Below the pieces are notes generated by a model. That model searched no databases and was not told where the DNA came from. It saw only the letters and a list, made by a program, of their open reading frames with translations. Positions 53,315 through 63,197 of a stretch of DNA of 64,000 bases are shown here, piece after piece. The position numbers and the translations under genes were made by a program. Within the stretch, counting starts at the first letter, position 1. Every line of letters starts with the position of its first letter. This stretch comes from Mesorhizobium sp. M8A.F.Ca.ET.218.01.1.1 (lineage in GTDB: Bacteria > Pseudomonadota > Alphaproteobacteria > Rhizobiales > Rhizobiaceae), in the NCBI RefSeq assembly GCF_004791165.1, contig NZ_SRUZ01000003.1, positions 372,001 through 436,000 on the forward strand. Direction: 5' to 3'.

Positions 53315-54489
53315 ACGCGGTAGCCAAGGTCGAAGAAAACGCTCCCAAGGTGGAGATGGAAGCGCCTGCCCAGCCGGCCGCCGCTCCCGTCGCGGTCGCT
53401 CCTCCCGTGCAGCCGGCCCCGGCGCCGAAGAAGAAGCGCCGCATCGGTCGCTTCTTCCTGATGTTCGCCTTGCCGGCGGCATTGATCGTCGGCGGCGGCT
53501 ATGTCTGGGTGACGGGCGGGCGCTACCAGGAAACGGAAAACGCCAATCTGCAACAGGCCAAGGTGTCGATCGCCTCCGACACGGCCGGTCGTATCGTCCA
53601 GGTCGCCATATCGGACAATCAGACGGTGAAGAAGGGCGATCTCCTGTTCGCCATCGACCCGGAGCCCTACCGGATCGCGCTTGGGCAGGCCGACGCAGCG
53701 GTGGCTGCCGCGCGCCTCAATGTCGAGCAACTACGCGCCGCCTACAGCCAGGCGTTGGCGCAGGAAAAATCCGCCGGCAGCGAAGTTGCCTATGCGCAGT
53801 CGCAATATGACCGTGCCGCCGATCTTGCCCAGAAAGGGATCAATGCCAAGTCTTCGCTGGATGAGGCCAGGAATGATCTCGACAAGGCCAAGCAGCAGCT
53901 TGCCGTTGCCGATCAGGGCATCGTCAGCGCCAAGGCGGCACTTGGCGGCAATCCCGATATCGAGACGGACAAGCATCCGACCGTGATGTCGGCACTCGCC
54001 GCGCGCGACAAGGCTGCCTATGATCTGGCGCAGACCACGGTGAGAGCACCTGCCGATGGTCTTGTCTATCAAGCCGCATCCTTCAAGGTCGGCCAGTATG
54101 TCGGCTCCGGCACACCGTTGTTTGCGCTGGTCGAGACCGGCGACACCTGGATCGACGCCAATTTCAAGGAAACCCAGCTCACCAACATGAAGCCGGGTCA
54201 GAAGGCGGAGATCGTGGTCGATACCTATCCGGGCAGGACCTTCGAGGCGACCGTCAAGGCCATCGGTGCCGGCACCGGCGCGGACTTCTCGCTGCTGCCG
54301 GCCCAGAACGCCACGGGCAACTGGGTCAAGGTCACCCAGCGCATTCCGGTCCGCCTGGAACTGACCGATCCCGACGCCAGGATGGCGCTGCGCACCGGCA
54401 TGAGTGCTTCTGTCACCGTCGACACCGGCGTGGCACGCGGCTGGCCGTCGATCTTCGGTCACGCCACGGCCGGCGAGCCCGCGCGGTAA
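53311..54489 (+). CDS. EmrA/HlyD-type efflux adaptor protein
   Basis: A 392-residue membrane fusion protein. After a Pro/Ala-rich N-terminus lies one membrane helix (FFLMFALPAALIVGGGYVW, about 50-68); then the lipoyl half-motif and long coiled coil (about 110-215) and the barrel domain starting AYDLAQTTVRAPADGLVY. Adaptors of this type link EmrB-like pumps to an outer-membrane channel. The start overlaps the MarR stop. The partner EmrB gene follows after 309 bp. Confidence 0.9.
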   Translation: MNAVAKVEENAPKVEMEAPAQPAAAPVAVAPPVQPAPAPKKKRRIGRFFLMFALPAALIVGGGYVWVTGGRYQETENANLQQAKVSIASDTAGRIVQVAISDNQTVKKGDLLFAIDPEPYRIALGQADAAVAAARLNVEQLRAAYSQALAQEKSAGSEVAYAQSQYDRAADLAQKGINAKSSLDEARNDLDKAKQQLAVADQGIVSAKAALGGNPDIETDKHPTVMSALAARDKAAYDLAQTTVRAPADGLVYQAASFKVGQYVGSGTPLFALVETGDTWIDANFKETQLTNMKPGQKAEIVVDTYPGRTFEATVKAIGAGTGADFSLLPAQNATGNWVKVTQRIPVRLELTDPDARMALRTGMSASVTVDTGVARGWPSIFGHATAGEPAR

Positions 54490-54798
54490 GACAGCGGAAG
54501 CCCGCAGGGACCGGGCGGGTGGAAGCGAGTTTGCAGGATTGGTCTGATGGGAGGGGTGGGAAGAGATCAGTGTTTGGGCGAGCCGCATGGCAGCTGTCCA
54601 AAGGTCTGAAATCTTCGACACGGTCCCGTCGGTCCTCAAGTTTCCGGGCGGCAGCGTCCGCTCAGCTGGAGACATTCGGTCGATGTAACCCCCACATCGA
54701 CAATCGCGTCCCACCGCGATGAAGGTCTCTCGACGGAAGGCTTCGCCGCCCGGAAACCCGTTGTACACGTTTCTGTTACTGTCTGGAAGTTCTTCGCC
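54490..54798. other. 309-bp gene-free gap with nested inverted repeats
   Basis: Between the adaptor and pump genes. Outer arms GTTTCCGGGCGGC (54640-54652) and GCCGCCCGGAAAC (54745-54757) are perfect 13-bp inverted repeats 92 bp apart; within lies GTCGATGT-N7-ACATCGAC (54679-54701). No open frame with coding character. It may be a structured leader of the pump gene. Confidence 0.65.
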
Positions 54799-56334
54799 AT
54801 GAGCACGCCTGAACCGTTCAAAGAAGTGCCACATCGTGGCCTGATCACGGTGGCGCTCATGCTGGCGACGGTCATGCAGGCGCTCGACACCACGATCGCC
54901 AACGTCGCGCTCCCGACCATGACCGGCGATCTCGGCGCTTCGCCCGACAACATCAACTGGGTGCTGACCTCCTACATCGTCGCCGCCGCCATCATGACGC
55001 CGGTCACCGGCTGGCTCGCCGATCGCTTTGGCCGCAAGGAGCTGTTCCTGGCGGCGGTGGTCGGCTTCACCATCTTCTCGATGTTGTGCGGCCTGGCGTG
55101 GAGCCTGGAAACCATCGTGCTTTTCCGGCTGATGCAAGGTGTGTTCGGCGCCGCGATCGTGCCGCTGTCGCAGACCTTCCTGCTCGACATCAACCCCAAG
55201 GAGCGCCACGGCCAGGCGATGGCGATATGGGGCGCCGGCATCATGCTGGGCCCGATCCTCGGCCCCACCCTCGGCGGCTGGCTGACCGAGAATTTCAACT
55301 GGCGCTGGGTGTTCTTCATCAACCTGCCGGTCGGCATCCTCGCCTTCCTTGGCATGGCCGCCTATCTGCCGGCTGTTGCCCGGCGGGTGCGCAGCTTCGA
55401 TTTCTTCGGCTTTGCCATGATATCGCTCGGCGTCGGCGCGTTGCAGCTGATGCTCGATCGCGGTGGCGAGGTCGACTGGTTTTCCTCGGTCGAGATCTGG
55501 ATCGAGCTTGGTCTTTCGATCACCGGTTTCTGGGTGTTCATCATTCACACGGTGACATCGGAACATCCCTTCATCGATCCGAAGATTTTCCTCGACCGCA
55601 ATTTTGTCACCGGGCTTGCATTCATCTTCGTCATGGGCGTGCTGATCCTGGCTTCTATGTCGCTGCTGCCGCCGATGCTGTCGACCATCTTCGGTTATCC
55701 GACCGTCACCATCGGCATCGTCATCGGGCCGCGTGGCGTAGGCACGATGATTTCCATGCTCGTCGTCGGGCGCATCATGGGCAAGATCGATGCCCGAATT
55801 CTGGTCGTCATCGGCTTCCTCCTGACCGCGCAGTCGCTCTACACCATGGCCAGCTTCACCCCACAGATGGACAACTGGCTGATTCTCAGCTCCGGCGTGA
55901 TCCAGGGCCTGGGCATGGGAATGGTGTTCGTGCCGCTGTCGACTGTTGCCTTCGCCACGCTCGATGCCCGCTACCGCACCGATGCAACCTCGTTGTTCAG
56001 CCTGGTGCGTAATCTTGGCTCGTCGATCGGCGTCTCGGTCGTGACGGTGCTGCTGGTGCGCAACACGCAGATCAACCACGCCGAGCTTTCGGCCTTCATC
56101 AACCCGTTCAATCCCAATCTCTGGGCTGTCTCGCCGGCGGCCGCCGGCGGCGACCCGACGGCGCTGTCGCAGGTCGATCGCATGGTCAATCTCCAGGCGA
56201 TGATGATCTCCTACGTCAACGACTTCAAAATACTGATGATGATGACGCTGGCCGCCATCCCGTTCGTGCTTCTGTTGCGCAAGCCGAAAACGGCACCGGC
56301 CGGCGGCGGCGCGCCAGCCGCCCATATGGACTGA
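54799..56334 (+). CDS. EmrB/QacA-type multidrug efflux pump (MFS DHA2)
   Basis: A 511-residue inner-membrane transporter with about 14 helices. Signatures: LDTTIANVALPTM in helix 1, SYIVAAAIMTPVTGWLADRFGRK in the loop 2-3 region, and GIMLGPILGPTLGGWLTENFNWRWVFFINLP, the DHA2 motif C. It should export lipophilic toxins with the HlyD-like adaptor at 53311. The 309-bp gap before it is unusual for an emrAB pair. Confidence 0.9.
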   Translation: MSTPEPFKEVPHRGLITVALMLATVMQALDTTIANVALPTMTGDLGASPDNINWVLTSYIVAAAIMTPVTGWLADRFGRKELFLAAVVGFTIFSMLCGLAWSLETIVLFRLMQGVFGAAIVPLSQTFLLDINPKERHGQAMAIWGAGIMLGPILGPTLGGWLTENFNWRWVFFINLPVGILAFLGMAAYLPAVARRVRSFDFFGFAMISLGVGALQLMLDRGGEVDWFSSVEIWIELGLSITGFWVFIIHTVTSEHPFIDPKIFLDRNFVTGLAFIFVMGVLILASMSLLPPMLSTIFGYPTVTIGIVIGPRGVGTMISMLVVGRIMGKIDARILVVIGFLLTAQSLYTMASFTPQMDNWLILSSGVIQGLGMGMVFVPLSTVAFATLDARYRTDATSLFSLVRNLGSSIGVSVVTVLLVRNTQINHAELSAFINPFNPNLWAVSPAAAGGDPTALSQVDRMVNLQAMMISYVNDFKILMMMTLAAIPFVLLLRKPKTAPAGGGAPAAHMD

Positions 56335-56378
56335 TGGAGCGGCCGCTCGCCAGGGGATGTCCGCCGGCGATATCTTTG

Positions 56379-56894
56379 CTACCTGCCGAGCACCAGCGAC
56401 CAGTAGCGCAGGTTGGGGTCGCGGCCGTCACGGACATAGGCAAGCCCGAAGCGGCTGAAGTCCGGATCGAGTATGTTGCGCCGGTGTCCCTGCGAATGCA
56501 TCCAGATATCGAACAGCTTCTGTTGGTCGAAGCGGCCGGCCGCGATGTTCTCGGCCGCGGCGCCGTGTACGCCGTTGTCCTTCATGCGCGAGGCGAAATC
56601 CTTGCCCCAGCCGGTGGTGTGGCTCATGTTTTCACGCTGCGCCATGTAGCCGGCCTGCTGGAGTGCTGCTTGCTCAAGCTGTGCGTCGGAAACAAGCGGC
56701 CCCAGCCCGGCGGTCGCGCGCAGGCTGGCCAGCGTGCCGGTTGCCGAGGAGGAGACCCCGGCGCCTTGCCCGGTCGGCAGCGAAACGGTGCCGCAGGCGG
56801 CCAGCCCGAGCAAGGCCGCGAGGCCGGCCGTCTTGAGCCAGGTGCGCCTATTCAGGTTCGCGATCCGGTCGCTTTCGAGTCTTGAAGTGGTCAT
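56379..56894 (-). CDS. CAP/SCP-domain lipoprotein
   Basis: A 171-residue exported protein. The signal segment has RRTWLKTAGLAALLGLAACG: a twin-arginine-like start and a lipobox (LAAC), so it is probably lipid-anchored. The CAP domain follows, with ENMSHTTGW, AAENIAAGRF and HSQGHRRNIL (bold family motifs with the tandem His). Bacterial CAP proteins have unclear function. It is convergent with the pump gene. Confidence 0.86.
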   Translation of the reverse strand: MTTSRLESDRIANLNRRTWLKTAGLAALLGLAACGTVSLPTGQGAGVSSSATGTLASLRATAGLGPLVSDAQLEQAALQQAGYMAQRENMSHTTGWGKDFASRMKDNGVHGAAAENIAAGRFDQQKLFDIWMHSQGHRRNILDPDFSRFGLAYVRDGRDPNLRYWSLVLGR

Positions 56895-56972
56895 GCCTGC
56901 CTGAGATAGTCGTGATCATGGCTTTTGCCGGGCAGGGTGATGAAAATCTGAAATCGAATGGCGGTCAGCCGC

Positions 56973-58196
56973 TTATTTCACAAGCGTGATGAGGCGGCCG
57001 GCATACATCTCGCGATTTCCGAACACGGCCGTGCAGTCGGTTTTGATGGACGAGTTGCCTGTCATCTGCACGGTCAGGCCAACAAGCCTCAGACAGTCGC
57101 CCTGACCGCTCATATCCGAGTTGCCGGCAAAGGAAATGGCCGCATCTGGCGCATAGACGAACCCGCTGATCACGGAATTCGCGCCGCCATTCAGCGTCAA
57201 GGCCGATGTGTTGCCATGGTTCTCGAAAATGGTGATGCCTGCGTAGGGGCCGCTGGTGGCCGGGGAAAGGTCCACCTTTTCATTGGCATTTATGTAGATC
57301 TGTGCGCCCTCCATCAGGAATATGGTGACGCCGTGGCCGGTCAGGCTGCCGTTGCCGCCCGGTTTCAAGGTCACGCCGCGCAAAATGTAGACGCCCGGGT
57401 TGAGCGTGATATTTCCCGACAATGTCTTGTCGCAATAGGTGCCGGGCGACAGCGTGTAGGTTTTGCCGTTCGGGACCGGCAGGCAGAATGTGTAGGGAGG
57501 AGGCACGATGTCGGCCAGGGGATCGAAGGACGCATATTGATGTTCGAGCGGCGCGCCGCAGGCGAGATTGGCACTGGGCGGTAAAAGCCCGGAAGTGCCG
57601 CCGACGGTCGAGACGCAACCCGCCGAAACCTGAGCGGAACCGCCTCTGCTGACGGCATCGGACGCGTCCGAGTTTGCCGCGATCACGCAATTGCTCATGG
57701 CGACGTCGGTCGAGCCCTGCAGGCTTGCCGCGGCCGACGCATGCGGATCGAGCGCCAGCACGCAGGCCTGTGCACCCGGGTGCATCTTGACCGTCGCCGA
57801 CCGGTGAGCTGGCCAGGGGGCCGCGCCATTGATGAAGCTCGGACGGTTGATGCCTGACGAAAGCGAGATGTAATAGGCGCTCGGGTCGCCGCTGGCTGTG
57901 GCCGAAAAAGCGGAGATGCTGTCTGAATATTCCTGTTGATCGGCGACGCTCATATTGGCCGCAAAGAATGTCAGCCCAAGCCCTTGGACATCACTCGCGC
58001 TCATGCTGGGCAGGTACTTCGTGCCGACGGCAAGCCCAGCCGCGTCCAGCGAGTTCTGCAATTGCGCGGCGTCATCGCTCGTGCCTGTCAGGTCGAGGGT
58101 GCCGGCGACGACGGCCATTATCGGCAGCAGCGCTATGGCGGTCGCCATGGCAAAATTGCCGTGCTCCGAAGACCAGAAGCCCTTCAACGTGAACAT
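56973..58196 (-). CDS. TadG-like (TadE/G N-terminal) pilus protein
   Basis: A 407-residue protein. HGNFAMATAIALLPIMAVVAGTLDL is the TadE/TadG N-terminal membrane helix (RRGNxAxx in most members). The long extracytoplasmic part includes Cys-rich segments and PGVYILRGVTLKPGGNGSLTG, beta-helix-like. Tad proteins build Flp pili for surface attachment. The remaining tad genes are outside the window. Confidence 0.82.
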   Translation of the reverse strand: MFTLKGFWSSEHGNFAMATAIALLPIMAVVAGTLDLTGTSDDAAQLQNSLDAAGLAVGTKYLPSMSASDVQGLGLTFFAANMSVADQQEYSDSISAFSATASGDPSAYYISLSSGINRPSFINGAAPWPAHRSATVKMHPGAQACVLALDPHASAAASLQGSTDVAMSNCVIAANSDASDAVSRGGSAQVSAGCVSTVGGTSGLLPPSANLACGAPLEHQYASFDPLADIVPPPYTFCLPVPNGKTYTLSPGTYCDKTLSGNITLNPGVYILRGVTLKPGGNGSLTGHGVTIFLMEGAQIYINANEKVDLSPATSGPYAGITIFENHGNTSALTLNGGANSVISGFVYAPDAAISFAGNSDMSGQGDCLRLVGLTVQMTGNSSIKTDCTAVFGNREMYAGRLITLVK

Positions 58197-58447
58197 CGCC
58201 CCTCGCCACGGTTTGAAAAGCTCAGGTGATACACCTTGGGGTCTCTACGAGTAATTTAAGCAATAGCTAAAATGCATAGATTCTAAGATGAACTCGGTGG
58301 TTCGCCAAACCAAGGCCGCCCAGCAGGCATAACGAGACGCGGCGACAATCCCGGGAAGATCGGATATGATGCCAGCGTTCTTGAAGTGGCAGCTACGGGC
58401 GGCCACCCTAGGCGGTGACCGCCCCCCGAGAAAAACGGAGGTAGGTT

Positions 58448-59272
58448 ATGGCCGGCTTTCATGTCATGGCGGACGCGCACGGGATGCATGTGCAACCCGC
58501 GGTCCGCCGCATTTCCACGCCAGACCTCTGGGACGCATTGAGACTTGGCGCCGAGGACTTCTGGGCCAAGCCCTCGCATTACGTGTTCCTGTGCCTGATC
58601 TATCCGGTTGTCGGCCTGATCCTGACGCGGTGGACCTCCGGCTCCAACGCCATCCAACTCGTCTATCCCTTGATGTCGGGCTTTGCCCTTGTCGGCCCGT
58701 TCGCCGCGATCGGGCTCTACGAGATCAGCCGCCGGCGCGAGCTCGGCATGAATACCAACTGGCGGCACGCCCTCGACGTGCGCCGCTCACCGGCGCTGCC
58801 CTCGATAGCGGCCATCGGCATCATGCTGTTCGCGCTGTTCCTGCTGTGGCTGTTCACGGCGCAGTCGATCTACACCAGCCTTTTTGGCAGCGAGCCGCCG
58901 GCTTCGGTCGGGGCCTTCCTGCGCGATGTGCTGACGACCAAGAAGGGCTGGACACTGATCCTTCTCGGCAACGCGGCCGGCCTGGTCTTCGCGGTGGTCG
59001 TGCTGGCGACCACGGTCGTTGCCTTCCCGCTTTTGCTTGATCGTGACGTCGGCGCCGTTTCGGCGATTGAGACCTCGGCCCGGGCGGTCATGGCAAATCC
59101 GCTGCAGATGGCGCTCTGGGGTCTGATTGTCGCGGTGCTGCTGGTGATCGGCTCTATCCCGCTGTTTGCCGGTCTCGCCGTCGTCATGCCGATCCTCGGC
59201 CACGCGACCTGGCACCTCTACCGCAAGGTGGTCGAGCCCGCGCAGATCCGGCCCCCGCGCCGTCCGATGTGA
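58448..59272 (+). CDS. DUF2189 integral membrane protein
   Basis: A 274-residue protein of six predicted helices. DLWDALRLGAEDFWAKPSHYVFLCLIYPVVGLIL and SGFALVGPFAAIGLYEISRRRELG are DUF2189 signatures; GHATWHLYRKVV ends the domain. Function is unknown. GGAGGTAGGTT precedes the ATG at 58448. It is followed 55 bp later by the dienelactone hydrolase-like gene. Confidence 0.85.
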   Translation: MAGFHVMADAHGMHVQPAVRRISTPDLWDALRLGAEDFWAKPSHYVFLCLIYPVVGLILTRWTSGSNAIQLVYPLMSGFALVGPFAAIGLYEISRRRELGMNTNWRHALDVRRSPALPSIAAIGIMLFALFLLWLFTAQSIYTSLFGSEPPASVGAFLRDVLTTKKGWTLILLGNAAGLVFAVVVLATTVVAFPLLLDRDVGAVSAIETSARAVMANPLQMALWGLIVAVLLVIGSIPLFAGLAVVMPILGHATWHLYRKVVEPAQIRPPRRPM

Positions 59273-59327
59273 GCAAGTGTCCGGCCCGGTCAACGCGGTC
59301 AAAGGACAAACCGAAGCCTGGCTGACG

Positions 59328-60185
59328 ATGGGCAAAGTGTTGGATTTGCTCAAAGGAGTTGGCCTGGCGTGCCTTTGTCTTGCCGGCGACTTCGATGCGG
59401 CGCCCGCCTGGGCCGACGAGATGGTGCAATTTGAAAGCGCGGCCGTGAAGCCGACGCCGTTTCAGGAGCGCAATGCGCAGGAAAGAGGCGAGACCACGAA
59501 GTCTGTTCCCGGCATTCCGCTGCGAGGATATCTGACACGCCCTCCGGGTGAGGGGCCGTTCCCGGCTATAGTCGCTCTGCACGGATGCGCTGGTGTGCTT
59601 GCGAATGACAGGCAGGTTTGGCCGCAGCGGCTGTCTTCCTGGGGTTATGTTGTTCTCGTTGTCGACAGCTTCGGCACGCGCGGCACAAAGGATACCTGTC
59701 ACAGCCTGCTCTCCGATCGCGTCTATGACGCCTACGGCGCCCTGGAGTTTCTGTCGAAAGCCAGTTTTGTCGACCCGCGACGCATCGCATTGATGGGGTT
59801 CTCCGCCGGCGGCATCGCAACGCTCGAGGCGGTCCAGCTTCGTGGCGCAGAGCGGCTGATGCAGCACAAATTCAGCGTGGCGATCGCCTACTATCCGAAC
59901 TGTTCGGTGGCGAGCGGTAACATGGCTGTGCCGACATTGATCCTGATTGGAGAGCTTGATGATTTCAGCCCCGCCCAGAAATGCCGGGAGATGGTGGCGC
60001 AACGCAGGGACAAGGGAAGCCCGGTGCAGCTAAACGTCTACGAGGGTGCCCGGCACGCGTTCGACGCCGAGGAGTTCAAGACCGGCGTCGAGGCCTACGG
60101 CCACCGGGTCGAGTACAATGCGGCTGCGGCCGATCGATCGGAAAGCGACGTGCACGCCTTCCTGAAGCAGGCCTTCGGCGATTGA
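59328..60185 (+). CDS. Exported dienelactone hydrolase-like protein
   Basis: A 285-residue alpha/beta hydrolase. A signal peptide (LKGVGLACLCLAG to AWADE) suggests export. The nucleophile elbow is GFSAGG (S159), where typical dienelactone hydrolases have Cys; the acid is in GELDDFSP and the His in ARHAFD (H243). The Ser in place of Cys points to an esterase-type activity. Substrate unknown. Confidence 0.82.
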   Translation: MGKVLDLLKGVGLACLCLAGDFDAAPAWADEMVQFESAAVKPTPFQERNAQERGETTKSVPGIPLRGYLTRPPGEGPFPAIVALHGCAGVLANDRQVWPQRLSSWGYVVLVVDSFGTRGTKDTCHSLLSDRVYDAYGALEFLSKASFVDPRRIALMGFSAGGIATLEAVQLRGAERLMQHKFSVAIAYYPNCSVASGNMAVPTLILIGELDDFSPAQKCREMVAQRRDKGSPVQLNVYEGARHAFDAEEFKTGVEAYGHRVEYNAAAADRSESDVHAFLKQAFGD

Positions 60186-60197
60186 CGCCAGGCGGCC

Positions 60198-60830
60198 TCA
60201 ACGCTGCGCGTCGGTCGCCATCTTCAGCGCCAACGCCGTCAGCACGGTTCCCATCATCCAGCGCTGGATCACCAGCCATAGCGGCCGTCCGGCGAGGAAG
60301 GTGGCGATCGAGCCGGCGGTCAGCGCGATGATGGCATTGACGCTGAGGCTGATCGATATCTGCGTCGCGCCCAGCACCAGGAGCTGCGACAGGACATGGC
60401 CCTTGCCGGGACTGATGAACTGCGGCAGCAGCGACAGATAGAGAACGGCCACCTTGGGATTGAGCAGATTGGTCATCAATCCCATGGCGAACAGCTTGCG
60501 CGGCCGGTCCTTCGGCAGGTCGCGCACCTGGAACGGCGAGCGCCCGCCGGGTTTCACCGCCTGCCAGGCCAGCCACAGGAGATAGAGCACGCCGGCAAAG
60601 CGCAACACGTCATAGGCATAGGGCACCGCGATCAGCAGCGCCGTGATGCCGAACGCGGCCGACAGCACGTAGAACAGGAAGCCGACCGCAACGCCGCCAA
60701 GCGAGATCAGTCCGGCCTTCGGCCCTTGCGACAGCGAGCGCGAGATCAGGTAGATCATGTTGGGGCCTGGCGTCAGCACCATGCCGAGGCAGACCAGCGC
60801 GAAGGCGAGATGGTTGGCGGTGTCGGGCAT
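60198..60830 (-). CDS. LysE-family exporter
   Basis: A 210-residue membrane protein with about six helices: LAFALVCLGMVLTPGPNMIYLISRSLSQG is the family N-terminus, and LMTNLLNPKVAVLYLSLLPQFI the middle. It should export amino acids such as Lys, Arg, Thr or homoserine lactones. The ATG at 60830 is chosen since further upstream sequence is not membrane-like. It is convergent with the hydrolase gene, 13 bp away. Confidence 0.88.
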   Translation of the reverse strand: MPDTANHLAFALVCLGMVLTPGPNMIYLISRSLSQGPKAGLISLGGVAVGFLFYVLSAAFGITALLIAVPYAYDVLRFAGVLYLLWLAWQAVKPGGRSPFQVRDLPKDRPRKLFAMGLMTNLLNPKVAVLYLSLLPQFISPGKGHVLSQLLVLGATQISISLSVNAIIALTAGSIATFLAGRPLWLVIQRWMMGTVLTALALKMATDAQR

Positions 60831-60951
60831 TGTTCGTTCCCCAGCGTGCCGCGATGGATGAGGGACCGCGCGGGCGGTCAATCTGTGCCCGTCACGGCGG
60901 GCGTCTGCAAGGGCTTGACGCCGCCAGGCGTTGCGCCAGGAACGATCCTGG

Positions 60952-62937
60952 TTAGCCGACCACGCGCAGGTTCGACAGTTCGTTGCCGATTTCCTTGAAA
61001 TCGTTTGCCAGGCTGGCGCCGGTCGCATTCCAAAACAGCTTCGCCGGTTTGCTCGGATCCGTCGCATCCTTGCGGAAGCGCGAATTCGACGAGCAGGATT
61101 TCAGCGCATCGATCGCCAGCTTGTCGCTGGCCTTCGTCGTCGACAGGTCGAGCGCCACCGTCATCACCATGATGTTGGCTGCCTTGGCGTTGTTGCAAAG
61201 CGTGGCCATCTGCTCGTTGAGCGCGTTGGTGTAGTTGCCGTTCGAATAGTCCAACTGACCGATGGCGCTCGACGTGCCCATGAACAGGCGGCCGACCGAA
61301 GTGCCGTTGTAACCGGGGTTGAGATAGCCGTAGGACGCATAGGTCGATTTCGAATTGGCGGGATCCGAGTAGCCCAGCGAGGAAGGTGTATAATAGGTGT
61401 TGGCGCCGTCGGTCAGCACGATCACCACCTTGTCGTTGCCTCTTTCGGTTTCTGGGCGCCCTTGCGTGAGCGGCTCTCCGCTCGAAACCACCCGCCAGCC
61501 CCAGGCCATGCCCTCGGGGACGTTGGTGCCGCCATTCGGCTGCATCAGGTCGATCGCCGCCTTGATCGAGGTGAGCCCGTCGGCGACGCTGACATCGGTC
61601 AGCGGCGTGATCGGGTTGGTGGTGCAGCTGTAATTCGGCCCGTTCCCGGCGGGCAGCGCCGGCGCATCGATCGGCCGCGGCTGGAAATACTTGGCCATGT
61701 TGCGCAGCCGCGATTGGCCGCTGCTGCTCGATGGATCGTCGTTCCACCAGCTGTTGACGGCGCCATAGGTTGCCGGCGCGGCCTCGTCGGGATCCTGGGT
61801 GAGCTTCCAGTGATTGCCCGGTTCGTCGGGGGCGAACATGGGCACGAACATCGTTGCCGGATCGCCGACGCCGATGCCGGTGTTGGCCGAGCCACCGGAC
61901 GGCGTGGCGTCGTTGATGTTGTAGGGGTAGGGCCTGGCCTCGACGCAGCCTTGCCAACTGGCGAACGGACCATAGGAATCGATATAGTCATATTCGTCGT
62001 GGCTGCTTTTGCAGGTGTTGTTCGAATTGTATTGGTCGCACACGACCCGTTTGCTGTTGACGACCCGCTCGTGGTTGGTGACGACCTGCATGTCGCGGTA
62101 GAGCGAGAACCGGGTCAGCATCTGGCCTTCCCCGGTTCCCCAGCCGGTCCCGCGCTTGTACCAGATGCCGTTGGTTTGCTGGGCGTATTTGTTGGCGGCG
62201 TTCAGCGTCGACCAGTCGAAATTCTCGTTCGACACCGGCGACAACCCTTCGGTGTCCATCCACGACGCGTTGCCATTCCCGGGGCCGACATTGACCGAGG
62301 CGGCAAAAGGCACGAGGCCGAATTGCACCGGCTTGTCGACCTGCTTGATCATGATCGCCTGCTGGGCCAGCGTGTCGACCAGCTGCTTGGAAGCAGTCTT
62401 GAGAAGATCGATGCGCTTTTGCCCCGAGCCCGTGCCGAGCGTGGTCATCGATCCGGAATTGTCGAGCACCAGGGCAACTTCCAGCGTGTTCTTCAGCCGC
62501 ACCTGCGAGCTGACGTTGAAGCTGAGCCTCTGGTTCGCATCGGTCGCCGATTTGCCGACGAATTGGGCGAAGGCGGGGTAGAAATAGGGTTTGTAGTTGA
62601 GCTGGGCGGTCATGGTGAGCAGGCCGCCGCCGCTGGTGTTGCTTGGCAAGATGACGTTGAGCGTCGCGCTGGCGGGATCGATATCGTTCAAATTGGCGTT
62701 GAAGAAGTCGAGCGCATAGGCTCTCAACTGGTCGTCGGTCGCACCTTCCGTCAGCCGGCGGGCCGTAGCGAAGTTGGCAGCGTCGAGCGCGTTCATCAAC
62801 ATCTGCTTTTCGCGGTTCATTTCCGTGAAGTCGACAGCGAGCGCCAGACCGCCCATCAGCGGCACCATCGCCACAACCGTCATAAGAGCATAGTTGCCGC
62901 GCCTGTCGCGGCGGAACTGACGCCAGATTTCATGCAT
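60952..62937 (-). CDS. TadG protein with von Willebrand A domain
   Basis: A 661-residue protein. N-terminal RDRRGNYALMTVVAMVPLMGGLALAVD is the TadE/G helix; ALVLDNSGSMTT (D159-S163) is the metal-ion-dependent adhesion site (DxSxS) of a vWA domain, and VVIVLTDGANTYY a later part of it. It should be an extracellular component of a Flp/Tad pilus or secretion system, perhaps binding partner proteins. The start at 62937 is chosen over a frame 17 codons longer. It is separated from the other TadG gene by three unrelated genes. Confidence 0.88.
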   Translation of the reverse strand: MHEIWRQFRRDRRGNYALMTVVAMVPLMGGLALAVDFTEMNREKQMLMNALDAANFATARRLTEGATDDQLRAYALDFFNANLNDIDPASATLNVILPSNTSGGGLLTMTAQLNYKPYFYPAFAQFVGKSATDANQRLSFNVSSQVRLKNTLEVALVLDNSGSMTTLGTGSGQKRIDLLKTASKQLVDTLAQQAIMIKQVDKPVQFGLVPFAASVNVGPGNGNASWMDTEGLSPVSNENFDWSTLNAANKYAQQTNGIWYKRGTGWGTGEGQMLTRFSLYRDMQVVTNHERVVNSKRVVCDQYNSNNTCKSSHDEYDYIDSYGPFASWQGCVEARPYPYNINDATPSGGSANTGIGVGDPATMFVPMFAPDEPGNHWKLTQDPDEAAPATYGAVNSWWNDDPSSSSGQSRLRNMAKYFQPRPIDAPALPAGNGPNYSCTTNPITPLTDVSVADGLTSIKAAIDLMQPNGGTNVPEGMAWGWRVVSSGEPLTQGRPETERGNDKVVIVLTDGANTYYTPSSLGYSDPANSKSTYASYGYLNPGYNGTSVGRLFMGTSSAIGQLDYSNGNYTNALNEQMATLCNNAKAANIMVMTVALDLSTTKASDKLAIDALKSCSSNSRFRKDATDPSKPAKLFWNATGASLANDFKEIGNELSNLRVVG

Positions 62938-63197
62938 GTCTTGAAGCGGCCCCCGCCGACGGATTCTCGGTCGGCGCGAGCTTCCCACAGAACGCTGAAG
63001 GACGGGTTTGGGAAACCGCTCTATTGCTTGGTTGGCGCTTCACCAACCGCTAACCAATCAAAGGCCGCGGCTTGCGCCGCAATTCGTGCCGATGCGGGTG
63101 AAAGCTGGTGACAGCATGGGCCGGTTCGGATAATTCGAACCGGCTGCGGCGAACCGTCGGCCGCCGCACCCGCAACGATCATACTGAAGGAAACGGC

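Noticed and set aside
53731..56325. An 864-codon open frame on the minus strand opposite the efflux adaptor and pump genes
   Set aside because: It mirrors two clear efflux genes and has the low-complexity His/Arg/Asp-rich look of antisense GC-rich frames.
60931..63111. A 726-codon plus-strand frame opposite the vWA TadG gene
   Set aside because: Antisense artefact; the minus-strand protein has a full TadE helix and vWA metal site.
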